Source: Sclerodactyla briareus
Taxonomy: Eukaryota > Echinodermata > Holothuroidea > Dendrochirotida > Sclerodactylidae
Length of the DNA stretch: 64,000 nucleotides
Assembly (NCBI GenBank): GCA_026419785.1
Contig: JAODTK010005688.1
Span: 62,001 to 126,000 of the forward strand
Direction: 5' to 3'
Shown here: positions 24,959 to 37,062 of the stretch, in pieces
Numbering within the stretch: the stretch's first letter is position 1
How the letters are laid out: each line of letters starts with the position of its first letter
Position numbers and translations under genes: made by a program
Notes under the pieces: generated by a model
Database searches by the model: none
Told to the model about the DNA's origin: nothing
The model's input: the letters and a program-made list of their open reading frames with translations, nothing else

Positions 24959-25115
24959 ATGATGCCTCTCCCCCCCCCCCCTCCCTCCCCACCCCCCCCT
25001 TACCAAGCGTGTGCTGCATCAGTACAGGCCGAGAACTGTGCTTGGTAAAGTCAAAAAAAGTGTAAAGTCACAACTTCAACAGGTCACAGAAAAACAGGGT
25101 TTTTTTTTTTTTTTT
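24959..25115. repeat. C/T-rich tract and poly(T)
   Basis: Pyrimidine-rich 'ctccccccccccccctccc' sequence near 24.97 kb and a T run near 25.10 kb. Low complexity, non-coding. Confidence 0.8.
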
Positions 25116-25327
25116 TATCAAAAAACAAAAAGACTCTGCCTTCCCCAGTCTGTCGGCCCCCAGATATCTACTGGGGGCAAAAAAAGGGGGGGTCAGGAGG
25201 TAATGAGGCGTCCACATTCCTGATTTGTTCATGCCTCTCGACTCCATCGATCACACGTTGAAAGGTCCTTGATGCTATTGGAGTTTATGATTCTGAAGAT
25301 TACATTTTGTTTTTCATCTTTCGCGAG

Positions 25328-25579
25328 ACGACAAAACCACCTGTGTTATCCAACGGCCCCATCCACATCCATCCATGCCGTGGTCCCGACCAGGCCAGTC
25401 TCATTATTCCAGTGATCTACAACGGAACCTACTGCCACGGATAATTCTCAGGGACAGGTCACTGTCCAGCGGAGCCATGAATCAGGCAGCTCTTCACCTT
25501 GGATCAACGCTCGTCACAATCCAGTTCACAGATCCCAGCAACAATCAAGCCACGTGTCAGTTCAATGTTGTCGTCAGTG
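25328..25579 (+). CDS. HYR domain exon 6 (frame-broken)
   Basis: The reading starts D-D-K-T-T in phase 1 after CGAG (a weak acceptor). A middle frame gives TTEPTATDNSQGQVTVQRSHESGSS. The last frame gives LGSTLVTIQFTDPSNNQ followed by ATCQFNVVVSG and a GTAAGC donor. The final 30 residues are a textbook HYR end. Frame changes occur twice in the first two-thirds. Confidence 0.8.
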
Positions 25580-25665
25580 GTAAGCTTGTTCTTCAAAAGG
25601 CAAATGGTCCATATTTTTGCACATTTGTAGCCTCCAGGAATCTATCAGCTGTATTTCTGTTAATA

Positions 25666-26010
25666 GGGTGCTTTTCGATTCCACACGGCGATGGCAATGG
25701 CACCGTATGACGGCAATATTAACCTACTGTGCATGCGACAATCTCACCAACTGCCGCACTACGTCAATCTACGACGGGAGTCACTCTCACGTTTTCAACG
25801 TTTTCCGCTACGACGTTAACTTGAACCCGGTGCGTGACATCATTCGCTGGCTAAACAATGGAATTCAGGAATTTTATGATCAATGCGCGATCGTGACACG
25901 CGCGCATTTACATCATGCAACTGGCACATTGACATGTGTTGGTTCCCACAACATGAAAAACATAACGTCATACGTTGCCGTCGCCGGTTCCCCGCAGAAT
26001 CGAAGCTCCC
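25666..26010. mobile_element. CpG-rich MITE with ~45-bp inverted ends
   Basis: The left end, GGGTGCTTTTCGATTC then 'ggcgatggcaa' and 'cgtatgacg', is matched in inverted order at the right end (complement: GGGAGCTTCGATTC, 'ggcgacggcaa', 'cgtatgacg'). TA flanks both ends (25664-25665, 26011-26012). The element is richer in CpG than its surroundings. A 138-codon open frame runs through it but has no recognisable domain and is best explained as chance. Confidence 0.8.
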
Positions 26011-27461
26011 TATTGCGGTGGTGGAGACGGTGAGCGGAGGATGTGTCTACTTTCACTCCTCAACCTCTCATACCACACCACAACCCCTCTCTATTTAGCC
26101 TATTAGTCCCATTCTGGCATATTCTACATCTCGTCAAACTGCCACCCCTCGTCTATCTATCGCCAGGAATTAGAGCTTCACAGTCGCTCCTTGGCGAGTT
26201 ATGAATATTTGAACGATTTTGACACTAAAAAGTTTCCTACCTTCTCCTTTTAATTTTAACCAATGGATTTGCGTGGAACCATCACAAGAAGATTCCTCTA
26301 ACAATTAGGATTGGGTATCTTCTCTTTCTTTCTAGAAATTACCGGGGTTTTTCTATTAGATGAGGTTTGAGTGCGGCAAGTTAATGTGAGCTAGGCCAGA
26401 TATTAACACACACACAGTAACACGTTACAGTCGACGCGGGATCTTAGCATTATAACTTAGGTTTCAGCCTATTTTTATTTTTGGGGTCCCCCTATAGAGT
26501 TGTCGTCGCTCGATACACGAAAATCAGGTAGGTTTTTTAAGTATTCAGTAGGGATCTTTAATATGCATATGCTGAATTCTTGGTCGATTCAGGTCAAATT
26601 TTGCATGCCATGCACTTAATTATAAAACTCAGAGGACTCCGCTGTTTTCATGTGGACGTGGCACCACGTTTAGTGAAGTTTTTTGGAGAATTGATATTCT
26701 AGCCAAATTCTCTTTGAGAACACCAATACTTTGACGCCAGCCTCAGATGGAGGCAACTAATACTGTTATGTGGGTTTCCTATATGGGGGGAGGACATGAC
26801 GACAACATGCCTAGCTTGCTTAGGATCATCCAAATCACAAAGGAATCTCTGAAACCGTGAGACATGGCAGGTTTGGATTGAATATGATCGATTAGATTTT
26901 TAGGAATAAGCGTAATTTATATTGGCCAGATGTCACTTTACCTTGTACACTGACATCTGCAATACACTAGCCTACTAGCTTTGTTACTGGAATCTGTATG
27001 TCACTTTAAGCACAAGAGGTTGGTCACCCCGCCATTCCTCACTGTCCTCCTCCGTCCATCATAACTCTTTAAAAAGTAATGGATTTGGCTTGAAATTGTG
27101 TCATAATGTTCCTTGTGTGATGCTCCAGTCAGCTTGTTCACAGATTTTAAGCATGTCCATATATGCTGTTGATAGTTGAAATAGTAACATCTGTTGAAAA
27201 GAGCATATACAGACCCCCAAACAGTCATTCCTTGATGGATTTTGACCAAACGTGGACCAATATGTTCATTGACCTTTATGACAACTTTGACCCTGTGAAT
27301 GTTCGGATCAAAGGTCATCGAGGGGCAAAAATAGACACTTGAAAATTGCTTTTTGGCCCCCATTAGTAATTCTTCGTTGATGGATGTGAGCAAACTGGAC
27401 ACAATTTTCATTGCCCATGAGATGTTTGCCTGGGGAAAGGTCAAAGGTCTTCTTCAAAGGG

Positions 27462-27620
27462 TTCCCGGACAACTACACACGGACAATTCCCACCCGGGAC
27501 AATTCCCACACAAACATGACCCTAACTTGACCCATAAACCTAATTGACCATAAAAAACATTCCGTTGAGGGGGAATTGTCCGGGTTTGGAAATTGTCTGG
27601 GGGGAATTGTCGGTCACGCT
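27462..27620. mobile_element. Small element with inverted GACAATTCCC repeats
   Basis: The left half carries two or three copies of GGACAATTCCCACC and the right half carries the complement, GGGGGAATTGTCCGGG. The same nine bases, TTCAAAGGG, lie just outside both ends (27453-27461 and 27621-27629), suggesting a target duplication. It is only 159 bp, with no coding capacity. The superfamily is uncertain; 8-9 bp duplications occur in hAT and Mutator-like elements. Confidence 0.6.
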
Positions 27621-29131
27621 TTCAAAGGGGCATGATAGGCCAATAAATTTTGGAAAAAATATTTACAATGTATTCTCGCCAATCATTAGATTTTTTTTTT
27701 TTGAAACGTTCATGATGGTTCTTTGGGATTGTCTCTTCAGCATATAGTGCGCAGATTTTGGTGAAATCTATAGTGCCGTTAGAATGCAAACAGAACCTTC
27801 TGATGGAAAAAGCAAAACAGGCATTCTTTGAGGGATGGTTGCCCAAACTTGTTCATAAACTTCGGACATCTTGGAACCATGTGGAAGTCAAAGGGGGGGT
27901 TCATAGGTCATTAAAGGGGCACAATAGGCGACTGTGTGAGATTGCATTCTCCTCTCTCAATGGTCATTCCCATGGAGGTTGACCAAACTGAGATAACAAT
28001 GTTTATTGACTGCAAGACATCTTTGGCTATTGTTTGTTTGAAACTGCCTCTGGCCTCATGGATTCGAGCATAATTAAAACATAATTGTACACCGTTTTGG
28101 GACATTTGTGTGGTTTGAATATGCACATTGGTGACTCTAGTTCCCCTGTAGTGTTCACAGTCGACATGTGCAGCTTGGTTCTTCAGCAAATACTGCAACA
28201 GCTGGTTGGAGCCAATAAAATGACATTCTTTGCCCCCAATAGGAGGGTGAGGCTATAAATGAGGATGCACTTACCCTGAAGCCTCTGGACGTAACCCTCC
28301 TACCCCCAAGGACAAATCTCTGGTACAACACGCTTTGTTTAACGTATATGCAGCACAATAGACGTGCGCAATATAGAGTTCATTCTTCTCTACTTTTCTC
28401 TTCAGTCTATTCCATACATGCACACAGCGCCCTCTCTGTTCTGCCCTTAGTCACATTGCTGACCAGTTCTGCCATTTATACCAAATTGGCCTTAATTTCC
28501 AAAGATCCCTTAGCTTATAGCAAACAAAGTGACCTCCATTCTCTAATTTTGTGGAGTAAGCTGAAGAACCTCCAAGCATTGAATCCTTGCCCGAGGATTT
28601 GGTATTCTTAACTGGTCACGATTGTAGAATGCTTGGATATGCTCAGGGTGGCTTTTCTGTTGTTGCGCAGTCAGGGTTAGCTGAGGGTTAGCAATCTAAG
28701 ACATACGTATGTCCCGCTCGCTGTTTTAGGCTGGAACATCTTTTTTTTGAGGTCCACCCTTTCTGTGGGTTTAATGTTTTCTGTCAGCCTCTAACTTATC
28801 AGAGTACTGGCAGAGTATTTTCATGCCGTGTGTGTACCTTTTATTCAGGAAGTTTTGTGGGGGACTTTTCAAGCGTGTGTGTCATGTTTCTTGCAGAAGA
28901 AGATACCTTACCTTTCCTCTTGAGTCTTAGGCTTCAGAATGGAGGAACACATGCCGCTGAGGGCACAGAGAACTAGAACCTTTTTGGAGGAGGTCAGGGT
29001 TCACTATAATTGGTCGATCCAATCCTCTGCCTCCACGAATTACGTCCCGTCCAGTTGGCCAAAATTGGTAGCTCTGTGGCGGTTGTTGTATCGAATAGAC
29101 AAACATGTGTCCAATTTTCCTTCATTTACAG

Positions 29132-29390
29132 TCATGACCAACATCCCCAGTGGATGAAAATGTCCAGGAAACAGTGGGTCGGCCAACGGCCAGGGACCAG
29201 CTCGGTAGTTAGATGGATCACTGATCGTGAGTGACAACTCGGGGGCCACTCCCACAGGTACTGGGGTCCACCAAAACTTCCAGGATTTCTTCACCCCTGG
29301 TACCAGCAGGACGGTCACGTATCGGACCAGGACGGCGAGATGGAACACAGTGGCACGTGTGTCAATTCACTGTCAACTGTCTGTTGAGTG
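29132..29390 (+). CDS. HYR domain exon 7 (frame-broken)
   Basis: CATTTACAG is the acceptor. Frame pieces in order are TNIPS, KCPGN, then LIVSDNSGATPTGTGVHQNF, then FTPGTSRTVTYR, DQDGEMEHSGTC and CQFTVNC. This preserves the first Cys, the D-N-S-G turn, the F-x-x-G-T-S-x-T-V-T-Y strand and the G-T-C-x-F-T-V end of an HYR domain. Several indels break the frame and the donor is unclear, so the 3' border is approximate. Confidence 0.68.
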
Positions 29391-30069
29391 CCTATTCTTC
29401 TTCTAGGTTTGAGTCCCATGGTGGCACCAGACCATTGGCTGGGGAAAATGGGGTATCAGGCTTAAGGGGCCAAGGACAGGGGGGTGGGGTGGAGGGGGGA
29501 GTGCCAACGGTTATATCCCCATATTTGGACAGTGGGTGTTTGTGGTCTCGCACGTCGTTTCGCAAGCAAAATCGAAATGGCTGATAGGTTCGGGTTGCCA
29601 CGGGGGAGAACAAAGTGAGTCTAAGGATGATCTCCACAAGGGCTGTTCCCTTCACAATAACAACTAATTGGTACATGGTATTAAACAGCAGCTGAAGGTG
29701 AGGGACATTGCAATGAGTTCACATAGTCAATGTGAGCAGTAGTCCATGTCAATATACTTGGCAACTTTTTCGCCAAAAGGAGAGGTTTCTTTATTGCGAC
29801 AAAAACCAGAAGTGAAACAATTGCCAAAGTGTCTCACTGATTGCTGTTCATTCTATTCTGGCACCTACACATTCCCAACACAGCAGTCATAATACCCCCC
29901 CCCCCCCCCCTTTCACACCCGTATTATGATACTAGCTACAGAAGAATCTGTCTCCACTGTTTGGTGCTCCACAAGTTGACTGGAATTGCCATATGCATTT
30001 GATACCGGGAATAATCATGTCAGAGTACTAAAAATGATATGGGGAGGGCCTACAGGTAATATTGTGGCC

Positions 30070-30470
30070 CTCTTCGGAAAAAGGCGCGATTTTGAGGACA
30101 AAAACGCATCGCACTTGGAAAAAAACGCAAAAAAAAAAAGCACGATCCTAATCGCAAAAGAACGCGATCGTATTTGTAAGAATTATCATGGCAAAACTGG
30201 CCGCCAATCAGGTCAATTGTTTGCTAAGCTCTGTATAAGAAACATGAAAGAACTAATACCTTTTAAGTTGTTCTATTTAGCAGAACAAATACTACCAACA
30301 ACAATTACTGCTTGAAATTGGCCAATCCTTTGACTTATTCAACACCAATTCCGTTCGTTTTAGATTTTTTTTTTGGAAACCCCAAATTTACTAAAAGAGC
30401 GCAATATTCGCAAAAATCGCAATTTGCGCTGCAAAAACCGTGATCGCGCAATTTGTTCCCAAGTCCTAGG
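30070..30470. repeat. GCGA-rich repeat with inverted ends
   Basis: The left part has many CGCGAT/ATCGC/AACGC words spaced by A runs. The right part has similar words in partly inverted order (GCGCAATATTCGC, GATCGCGCAATTTG). The density of these words in an AT-rich background suggests subterminal repeats of a DNA transposon. Exact ends and target duplication were not found. Confidence 0.45.
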
Positions 30471-30924
30471 AAATATACTGATTCATTCATGCAGGAATAA
30501 ATATCCTTGGCAACTCTAACAGGGTGTACCAAATCGTCTCCAATTTGGTCACTTGTGAAAGTGGAGATTTCATGCTATTCAAATCCCAGGACTCGACTGG
30601 GAGGTATCAGGAGGATGCAGTTCACTCGTTTTCAGGGTATATGCGACAAAAAACATCGACATGGCACTATGAATATCCAAGAGGCCTGCACCGCTGGCTG
30701 GCGGGCCCCCCGTGACCTGTAGACTCTGTCACCTGAAAGAGTACATGGTAACCAGCTCTACACTTCTGCTGTGGGCTGTAGACAGGTTTCAACGCTTGCT
30801 GCAGCCCCCGCGGTTGTTTCGTAGAATAAGCAAATCTACAGACGATTTGTTTGATTTTGATTCTACGCTCAGGAAGCAGTGACGGCTCAATCTAGGACCC
30901 GGCCCTGCCATGTTGGATGTGAAT

Positions 30925-31330
30925 GAGCACCGGCGATAACTCACCCCTCTTCCTCCCCACTAGTGCTCCTCAGATGATATCGAGGCAGGGTTGTAACCAA
31001 TCCCTATCGCTCCCGGGACTGCCATTCATGTCCCCATATGAAAAGATGATCAGCGAACTCTAAGACCCGACCACCTCTCTCAGAATCTGGAGGAATGGAA
31101 GTGATGATTCAACGTGACCTCTCACAGCGACTGTACGAAGACTTATTGTGAAGAGCCCTTAACAAACCCCAGTAAACCCCAGAAAGTCCAATGCAAGGGC
31201 ATTTCGACAGTAACTTAAAGTGTAACCAATTACCCTCGCTCTTGCAAGTTGCAAGTACACAACAGCCACCTATGGAAAAATGTTCGGTGACTGCTGGATT
31301 CTGAACCCGGAATATTTTGCTTGTAAAGTT
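30925..31330. repeat. Dispersed ~400-bp repeat, copy 1
   Basis: Aligns by eye with 58.67-59.03 kb over most of its length. Shared words in order include 'gataactc', 'gatatcgaggcagggt', 'acccgaccac', 'acaaaccccag', 'cagccaacctaggaaaa'-like and 'ctggattctgaac'-like. Identity is moderate, so the copies are old. No coding capacity or clear terminal repeats; class unknown. Confidence 0.7.
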
Positions 31331-31463
31331 CACGGATACGACTCTACCATCTTCCCTTCCGCCCGATATGTCATCTAAGCAAACGATACGAACTCTAACC
31401 CTGCGACCTCAGTAAATGACTTCCGACCAAAGTATGGAATTAATTTTTCTTGTTTGATTTCAG

Positions 31464-31729
31464 TGCCTGTCGCAAGAACAACCCGCACTGTATTAGATTG
31501 CTCTGGGCCTCGATATCACCAGACAGGTTCCGTTCGGTCAGAGCGGACTCAACCTGCAGCTCCAACAGTGTAGGGCCACGGATGACTTGGCCCCCCCCCC
31601 ATATTCGTTACTCAGACGCCTTCGTCAGGGTCGTTCTTCTCTCTTGGTGCCAAGAGTCACAACGGTTGACAGAGACCCCTGGCCGGTAACATCGGCTCGG
31701 ATAGCTTCACTGTCACTATTGTACAGCAG
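31464..31729 (+). CDS. HYR domain exon 8 (frame-broken)
   Basis: TTGATTTCAG precedes it and GTGAAG follows the last CAG codon. Frame pieces give VLDCSG near the start, a D-D-L-A-P turn, then TPSSGSFFSLGA, and finally GNIGSDSFTVTIVQQ. This belongs to the same subtype as exons 9 to 13: DCSG start, P-S-S-G-S-x-F-x-L-G-x centre, D-x-F-x-V-T-V end. It has at least three frame changes, and an 8-C run sits in the middle of the domain. Confidence 0.78.
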
Positions 31730-34700
31730 GTGAAGGTTCATGTTAGAATACTCCTTCCATTTGTTGACACGGACTTTAAAAATTCCACCCCCACATCACC
31801 CCCTCCTAGGAAATACCCACTGACCCCTGCGGTAAAATGGCCCCCCGCTTTATTTCCAAATCTTTCAACTCAGGATGGCTAAGTGAAAAGGTCCTGTCCG
31901 TTGTACTCGCAAACATGCCATTTTTTGTTGCCAGGCCCTGCCCTGTGGAACAAGGTTCCAGTTTATTAATTCGCGAGTCTCCCACTCTGCAGATAATTCA
32001 ACAGGCCATTGAAACCCACTTGTTTCCACTATGATTTTCTTCTATTTGTCAAGCGCTCAGAAACTTTGTATTAATTGGCTTTAAAAATGCTAGTTATGAT
32101 TATCATTATTGATAGCCTAAACCTCAGATGTTTTTTGTCCAGATTTGTACTACTCTACTGCCTTCAAGAACAGTCTTGACCTTGTTTTTTCCCAAGGAAT
32201 TGTGGGCGAATTCTTCAAGTTCTGTTCTTCTTCTCCTTGGGTTTTGTTGTTTCTCTGGCTTTTCTGAGTCTCGATCTTCCTGACCCTTCCCTACTAAACT
32301 GAGCTAGTATCATTTACTCCTGCCATTAGTTCACTTTTTCATACACTTTTGACATTATTCCTTTTTAATTTTATATCTTTTTAGCAATACTATGAACGGT
32401 GGAAAAATTGTTAGCAAAGCTATCTAAGACGACGAATGCACTATCCCCCTGTTAATTTGATCCTTTCCAAATAATGATTAACACTGAAAACTCCAAGTTA
32501 GGAACCTCTGAATTCTGAAGATCTAGGACAGCTCTGGGTTCAGCTACATGACCAATACCAACTAGACTGTGTAGGCAGTAAACTGCTCACAAAGTAATAT
32601 CCCCACTTCTGACATCATTGGGAAAAGTATCACCCCACCCAATACCTCCAATTTTGGTCAGAAACCAAGATAACCTTCTTTTGGCCAGTTTTTGTTGTAA
32701 ACCATTGTTACAAAAAGTTCACATCAATTATGAACGGTGTTCTCATGGGTTCTAACAGCCTAGGTGGGGCGGCCTGCTTAAACTGGGTTTGTTCAGTGCG
32801 GAGCTCATTCTGTAATAAGGCCCTCAGGGCCTCGTCATATGTTTTGAGCTGCTGTTGATATACTTGAGCTTTCATTGGTAACTAATGGTGCAATTAGTTT
32901 GTGATTTTTTGCGTAGGATTACAAGATATTTTGGGGCTGGAATTTACAACCTGGACTGTACTATCCCACGCTCCGCAGGCTTTAGTACCTGTACTAAGCC
33001 TGCGTTCACAACTCCAGACCTAGGCTGTTTTTTAAGCTATAACGTTAAGCAGGCCGCCACTTTCTGTTTCAACTCCAGTTTCTTCTGACAACAAGCTGCA
33101 TCTCAATTTCTATACCCAAAGACCAATTATTGAAGTTAAGAAAAGGTTTAGACTCATTCATTCACATAATGGTCTCTGACAGGTAAGAATTACCTAAGAG
33201 AGTACGTCACAATAGCAGAACGTTTCCAAAAAGAGACGGATTGTTTCCACGGGGGGCGGGCAGACATTTTTGGAGGAGGACGGCAAGAATAGCCTTGGGG
33301 CAGCGAAACTTCCACTTTCGGGGTGGGGCGACCCCCCTATAACTTGTGTGTTCAAGTTTTTGTATTCAGTTGAAATGGTACTTTCTCTTTCTCCTGCCCA
33401 CACCATAGGGCTATATTGCAGTCCCTGCTCTTTATCCATCAACGTCCTGTGGCTATTGCCTGGTGAGCCAGGGCTAGAATATGCCAATCTTACGAGTACA
33501 AGTAGGAGCTCTAATCAATGAACCATAGCGTGACTACACAGAGTCTATGCCGCTGACAGATTTAAACGAATACACTGATGCATGCACTGTGTGCACTGGG
33601 TGTTTTCAATGTAACTGATTGGTGCTGCCTTTTCTTGATGAAAAAGCGGCATAATGGAAAACCAGACGATTCTGTTCCTGCGTACCACTGATATATGCAT
33701 TAACCATCGTGTAGGGTGTTTTGCCGAGCCTTACAACTAATGATTTTTGTTTCGCCTAAACAAATTTCATTCAGAAGGAGATTAATCATTTTGTTGCATT
33801 TTTATGCTTTCCTATTGGGACAGATTTTTCTCTAATTTGAAAATGAAAATTAAATATTAAAAATTATGATACCAAATGATTAGAATGAAAAAGAAAATTA
33901 TTTGAATATGACAATATGGAATAAGTCATCCGATTAAAATGAAGTCCTAATATATAAGTGAGGGTGTTACCTGTTTGAAATTTCGAAATTTTTGAAGATC
34001 GAACAACTCAAAATTGATACCTGATTACATTAAAGTAATGAGTAGAAAGATGGAAAGTGAAATTGTTTCCGAAACTTGGGTGGTGCATGCCCCATATGGG
34101 TGAGTGTCCCTGCTTTTTGGGGTGCTAATTTATTCATCATTCATTATGGCGTGGCTGTTCCAAGAAAAATCACACAAAATTGTTTTGGGCTGATTTTATT
34201 TATCATTCATTAGTGGGCATGGCTTTGAATGAAAACTCACAGCTCTTTGTGAACACAACGAAGTTGAAATTTGAAAGGTATTTTTCTACCCTTATCATGT
34301 GATGCATGCTCCACGGGGAGTAGACCTTCTCAAATGTTTTTTATGTGCTCATATATAAATATTATCCATGAGTGGGCATAGATGAAACAAACAGTCCTAT
34401 AATGCGAATAGCTTGAACATGTTTTGGTACTTACTTTTACACAATGCTGTTTAATAGTGTCTGTGATGCATGGCTACATTTTTATCTGGGTCACATATTT
34501 GACACCCTCATCGTGAGAGAACTAACACGAAAAAATGCTCAAGCTCATACTGTTTATTTTTTTATCTCATCGGTCCCCGAAGGCAGATGAGATATTGTAG
34601 TCAGTTTACCATTTTAACCATATATACTGTTTATGGTTGCATAGCACCATTGCTATGGTAACATTAATGGTGGTTAAGAATTCTACTGGGGGTACCCTAT

Positions 34701-36492
34701 GGTGGGGTGCCCACATTTCTTGAAAAACATGGAGTTCAGGGAGTAAAAATGTATATTCTGGTTGATGATTGCCAGAGCAATGGTTGCGATGGTAAATGAT
34801 AGTGGTGTTTAAGAACTATCCACTGTATTGGCCAAAATGGCCTGGGTACCTACCTTCACACCCTTTTTCTGGATCCCAGAGCAGATATACCATGTATACT
34901 CCACCCTCCGTTTTGAAAACTGACAACCAAACCCTTCCATGGCTTCTCTGAATTTCCATACTCAGTCCTGATCTGACCAGTGAATTTTCGCGCTGATGAC
35001 TGCATGAAGTTTGCTTGAAGTTAAGCGAAATTTAGACAATTGAATCTCCCCCACATCATAATAGACAGGGAAATCTTGGAGAGAACATACATACACTGTA
35101 GCAGCTGCCAAATTCATGTAAATGTATAAAATTGCCCGACGATGTGTTCTTTCTTTCCAAATGGGGCCGAAGGATTCAGCTAAGGAGGCTAACCCCCCAA
35201 TTTGGCCAAAAAGCGAAAACGTCACGGGTCATTTTTTTGAGGGGAACACCTGGCATATGTACCTCAGTTGTAAAGTGGTGTGCTGCTCAGCGTTATTCCT
35301 CAAGAGAAGATAAAAATCACAGTCCGGAGGTCAATGAAAGGCTCAATTAATAACGGGAAATGGAACAAAGGGGAAAAGCAGGAAGATATAATGGAACTTG
35401 CCCCCAAAATCCAGTAAAGTTGGGAATAAATGAATAATTGACAATCTATTAAGGGGAAGCCTGCTTTTATGATGCTCTCATAAAGTTAGAGGTCACACCA
35501 GAATCTAGACCATCTGCTTCCACTGCTCCATCATATTTGCACCAACTGCATGTTTAGCGGTTATATGCGGCGATTTCACATGCAGTATAATTTCTGAAGG
35601 TTTCTGACTTCTGAGAACTGAATTCTCATGGATGCCATGAGATCATGCAAACTCCGGGGATTGCCCTCCCGTTTCAAATTTTTCATTTGAAAAAAACAAC
35701 CTTATTGTAACCTACTGATTAGCACCTTATGCAATAGTTTGAATGAAGTATCGTGAATTCAATACACCCTCCATGCCATATGTAACACCAGGATTCAAAT
35801 AAGATTGTTATAAACTATATGGATTAGGATGGGTGGGACTATTCATTACAGACTGCTGGCGGTTGGGGAGGTGGAAAAAAAAAAAAAACCCCCCTGCTAA
35901 TCACCTTCATGTGTGGTGAGGAATGTAAACCTTTACCCACGTCTGGGAGCTACCCTCTCCCAGCAGTCATCAACATCTTCCTGTTGCCTGTACTCGCTAC
36001 TCCACAGCAGGTGTCGCTGTGGTCTGCTTTGGACTGCCTAACTGTAGAATTTATTTTTATAAAGAGTTTTTTTTTGCTTTGTGGGACAAATTCAGACGAA
36101 CTTCACATCAATTGGTCTACACTACCCAACAATTCACTTCTTCTTGTCAGATTTGCCGAAAAACTCCAGTCTAATTTTTTGTATGAGTCCGATTGCCACT
36201 AGGCTGGACATGCAAGGACTTTCCGTATAGTACTGTCAAAGTTGCAGCTGTTTTGTGGCTTTGTGGAACCTTTATTCTTGGCTGATAACAATTTTTTTAC
36301 GAGTATTTTTTGCCGATCGGCCATGAATTGTCCTGCTCCCATCGCAGAAAATTATGTAATGTTGGAAATGGCTATGTGATCTTCACAGCGACCATCATTG
36401 TGTTACTGTTTTTGCAGTTGGTCAGCTCCAGAATCATTTTTCAAAACTGGACATCATAAGCCAATACTGAGGTTACCTTTCTTTTTCCACAG
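31730..36492 (+). other. Intron 8 of HYR gene, containing duplicated cassette segments
   Basis: Holds a LINE tail at 31.93-32.11 kb. Three blocks (33.71-34.01, 34.14-34.56 and 35.70-36.49 kb) recur in later introns of this gene. A hairpin (TCTCATC...GATGAGA) lies near 34.57 kb, and an A/C run at ~35.88 kb. No further exon is supported. Confidence 0.6.
31930..32112 (+). mobile_element. LINE 3' tail (L2/CR1-like)
   Basis: Translation gives PALWNKVPVY-like then RESPTLQIIQQAIETHLF, the terminal block of L2/CR1 LINE reverse transcriptases. A non-coding tail with AGCGCTCAGAAACTTTG, 'aattggc' and a final T/A/G-rich 'ttatgattatcattatt' follows, as at the 3' end of such LINEs. It is a short 5'-truncated copy with a frame change inside. 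Confidence 0.8.
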
Positions 36493-36736
36493 GGTATTCT
36501 ACGGCCCCTGTATGACTGTAGCGGCGAGAGTGTATCGTGTTCTGCCACTGAGGCCTCCACCATCCTGTCACGTACGGCAATTGTACGCACGGAATTCACG
36601 CCGGCACGGCCATCTTCGTGAACCAGGACCCATCCACTGGATCTCCCTTCCGTCTGGGTACGCACAACTTTTCGGAAACCACATAGGGACCACCAGCAAT
36701 ACAAGGGAAGACACTTTCACATGACTGTCCATACAG
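36493..36736 (+). CDS. HYR domain exon 9 (frame-broken)
   Basis: TTCCACAG precedes and GTAGGC follows. At DNA level it is a close copy of exons 10 and 12: the words ACTGTAGCGGCGAGAGTGTA, 'cacggccatcttcgtgaacc' and 'ggtctgggtac'-like occur in the same order. Translated pieces include DCSGESV, the acid-rich centre and a final MTV. Its frame is broken at several places, mostly beside short runs. The following intron carries the DIRS insertion. Confidence 0.8.
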
Positions 36737-36909
36737 GTAGGCCTCCTCCCCCCCCAACCCCCCTCACTCCTGCCCTTCTCTTCTCTGAGCCCCGTGTTTT
36801 TGCGAGCCTTACAACGTTGTCAGAGCCCATGCAATGGCCAAAACATCACCTTTCAAGTCAACTAAGGATTTTCGTTTCGCCTGAACCAATTTCAGAAGGG
36901 CTTCAGCAA

Positions 36910-37062
36910 CTTACTTCAGGCACTTACCTTCTGGCTTACTACAATTGCATTTTCAGCCACGTCCGCTTCAAACAAACCTATACCACTAAAAAAGATTAGC
37001 GCATGCGCCCGTACCGAACGCAAGCCTTACTGCTGGGATCGGTACGGGGCTGCAACTATCAA
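36910..37062 (+). repeat. Left end and left inverted terminal repeat of the DIRS element
   Basis: The outermost ~40 bases (starting near CTTACTTCAGG) are complementary to 43670-43710, inside the element. From 36963 to ~37062 the sequence is complementary to 43913-43803, sharing the core CTATACCACTAAAAA and 'ccgaacgca'. Confidence 0.88.

Larger units (their letters stand above)
16550..25327 (+). other. Intron 5 of HYR gene (8.8 kb)
   Basis: The largest intron that is not explained by the DIRS insertion. It carries a hairpin-headed repeat at ~18.0 kb with a long non-coding body up to ~19.4 kb, a SINE, a 166-bp tandem array, an hAT-type MITE, and C/T-rich plus A/T tracts at 24.96-25.13 kb. No further exon could be supported, although 17.12-17.24 kb was considered. 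Confidence 0.55.
25580..29131 (+). other. Intron 6 of HYR gene
   Basis: Contains a CpG-rich MITE at its start, a small inverted-repeat element at 27.46-27.62 kb, and otherwise AT-rich DNA with many 'caaaggtca' words. No exon seen. Confidence 0.55.
29391..31463 (+). other. Intron 7 of HYR gene
   Basis: Contains a poly(C) run at ~29.89-29.91 kb, a GCGA-rich inverted-repeat stretch at 30.07-30.47 kb, and a dispersed repeat copy at 30.92-31.33 kb. An open stretch at 30.52-30.72 kb was considered as an exon but carries no HYR signature. Confidence 0.5.

Noticed and set aside
30524-30720. Possible exon, two overlapping open frames after CTAACAG
   Set aside because: Neither frame shows HYR or any other domain signature, and both are open, so coding is not supported. 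It could be revisited with cDNA.
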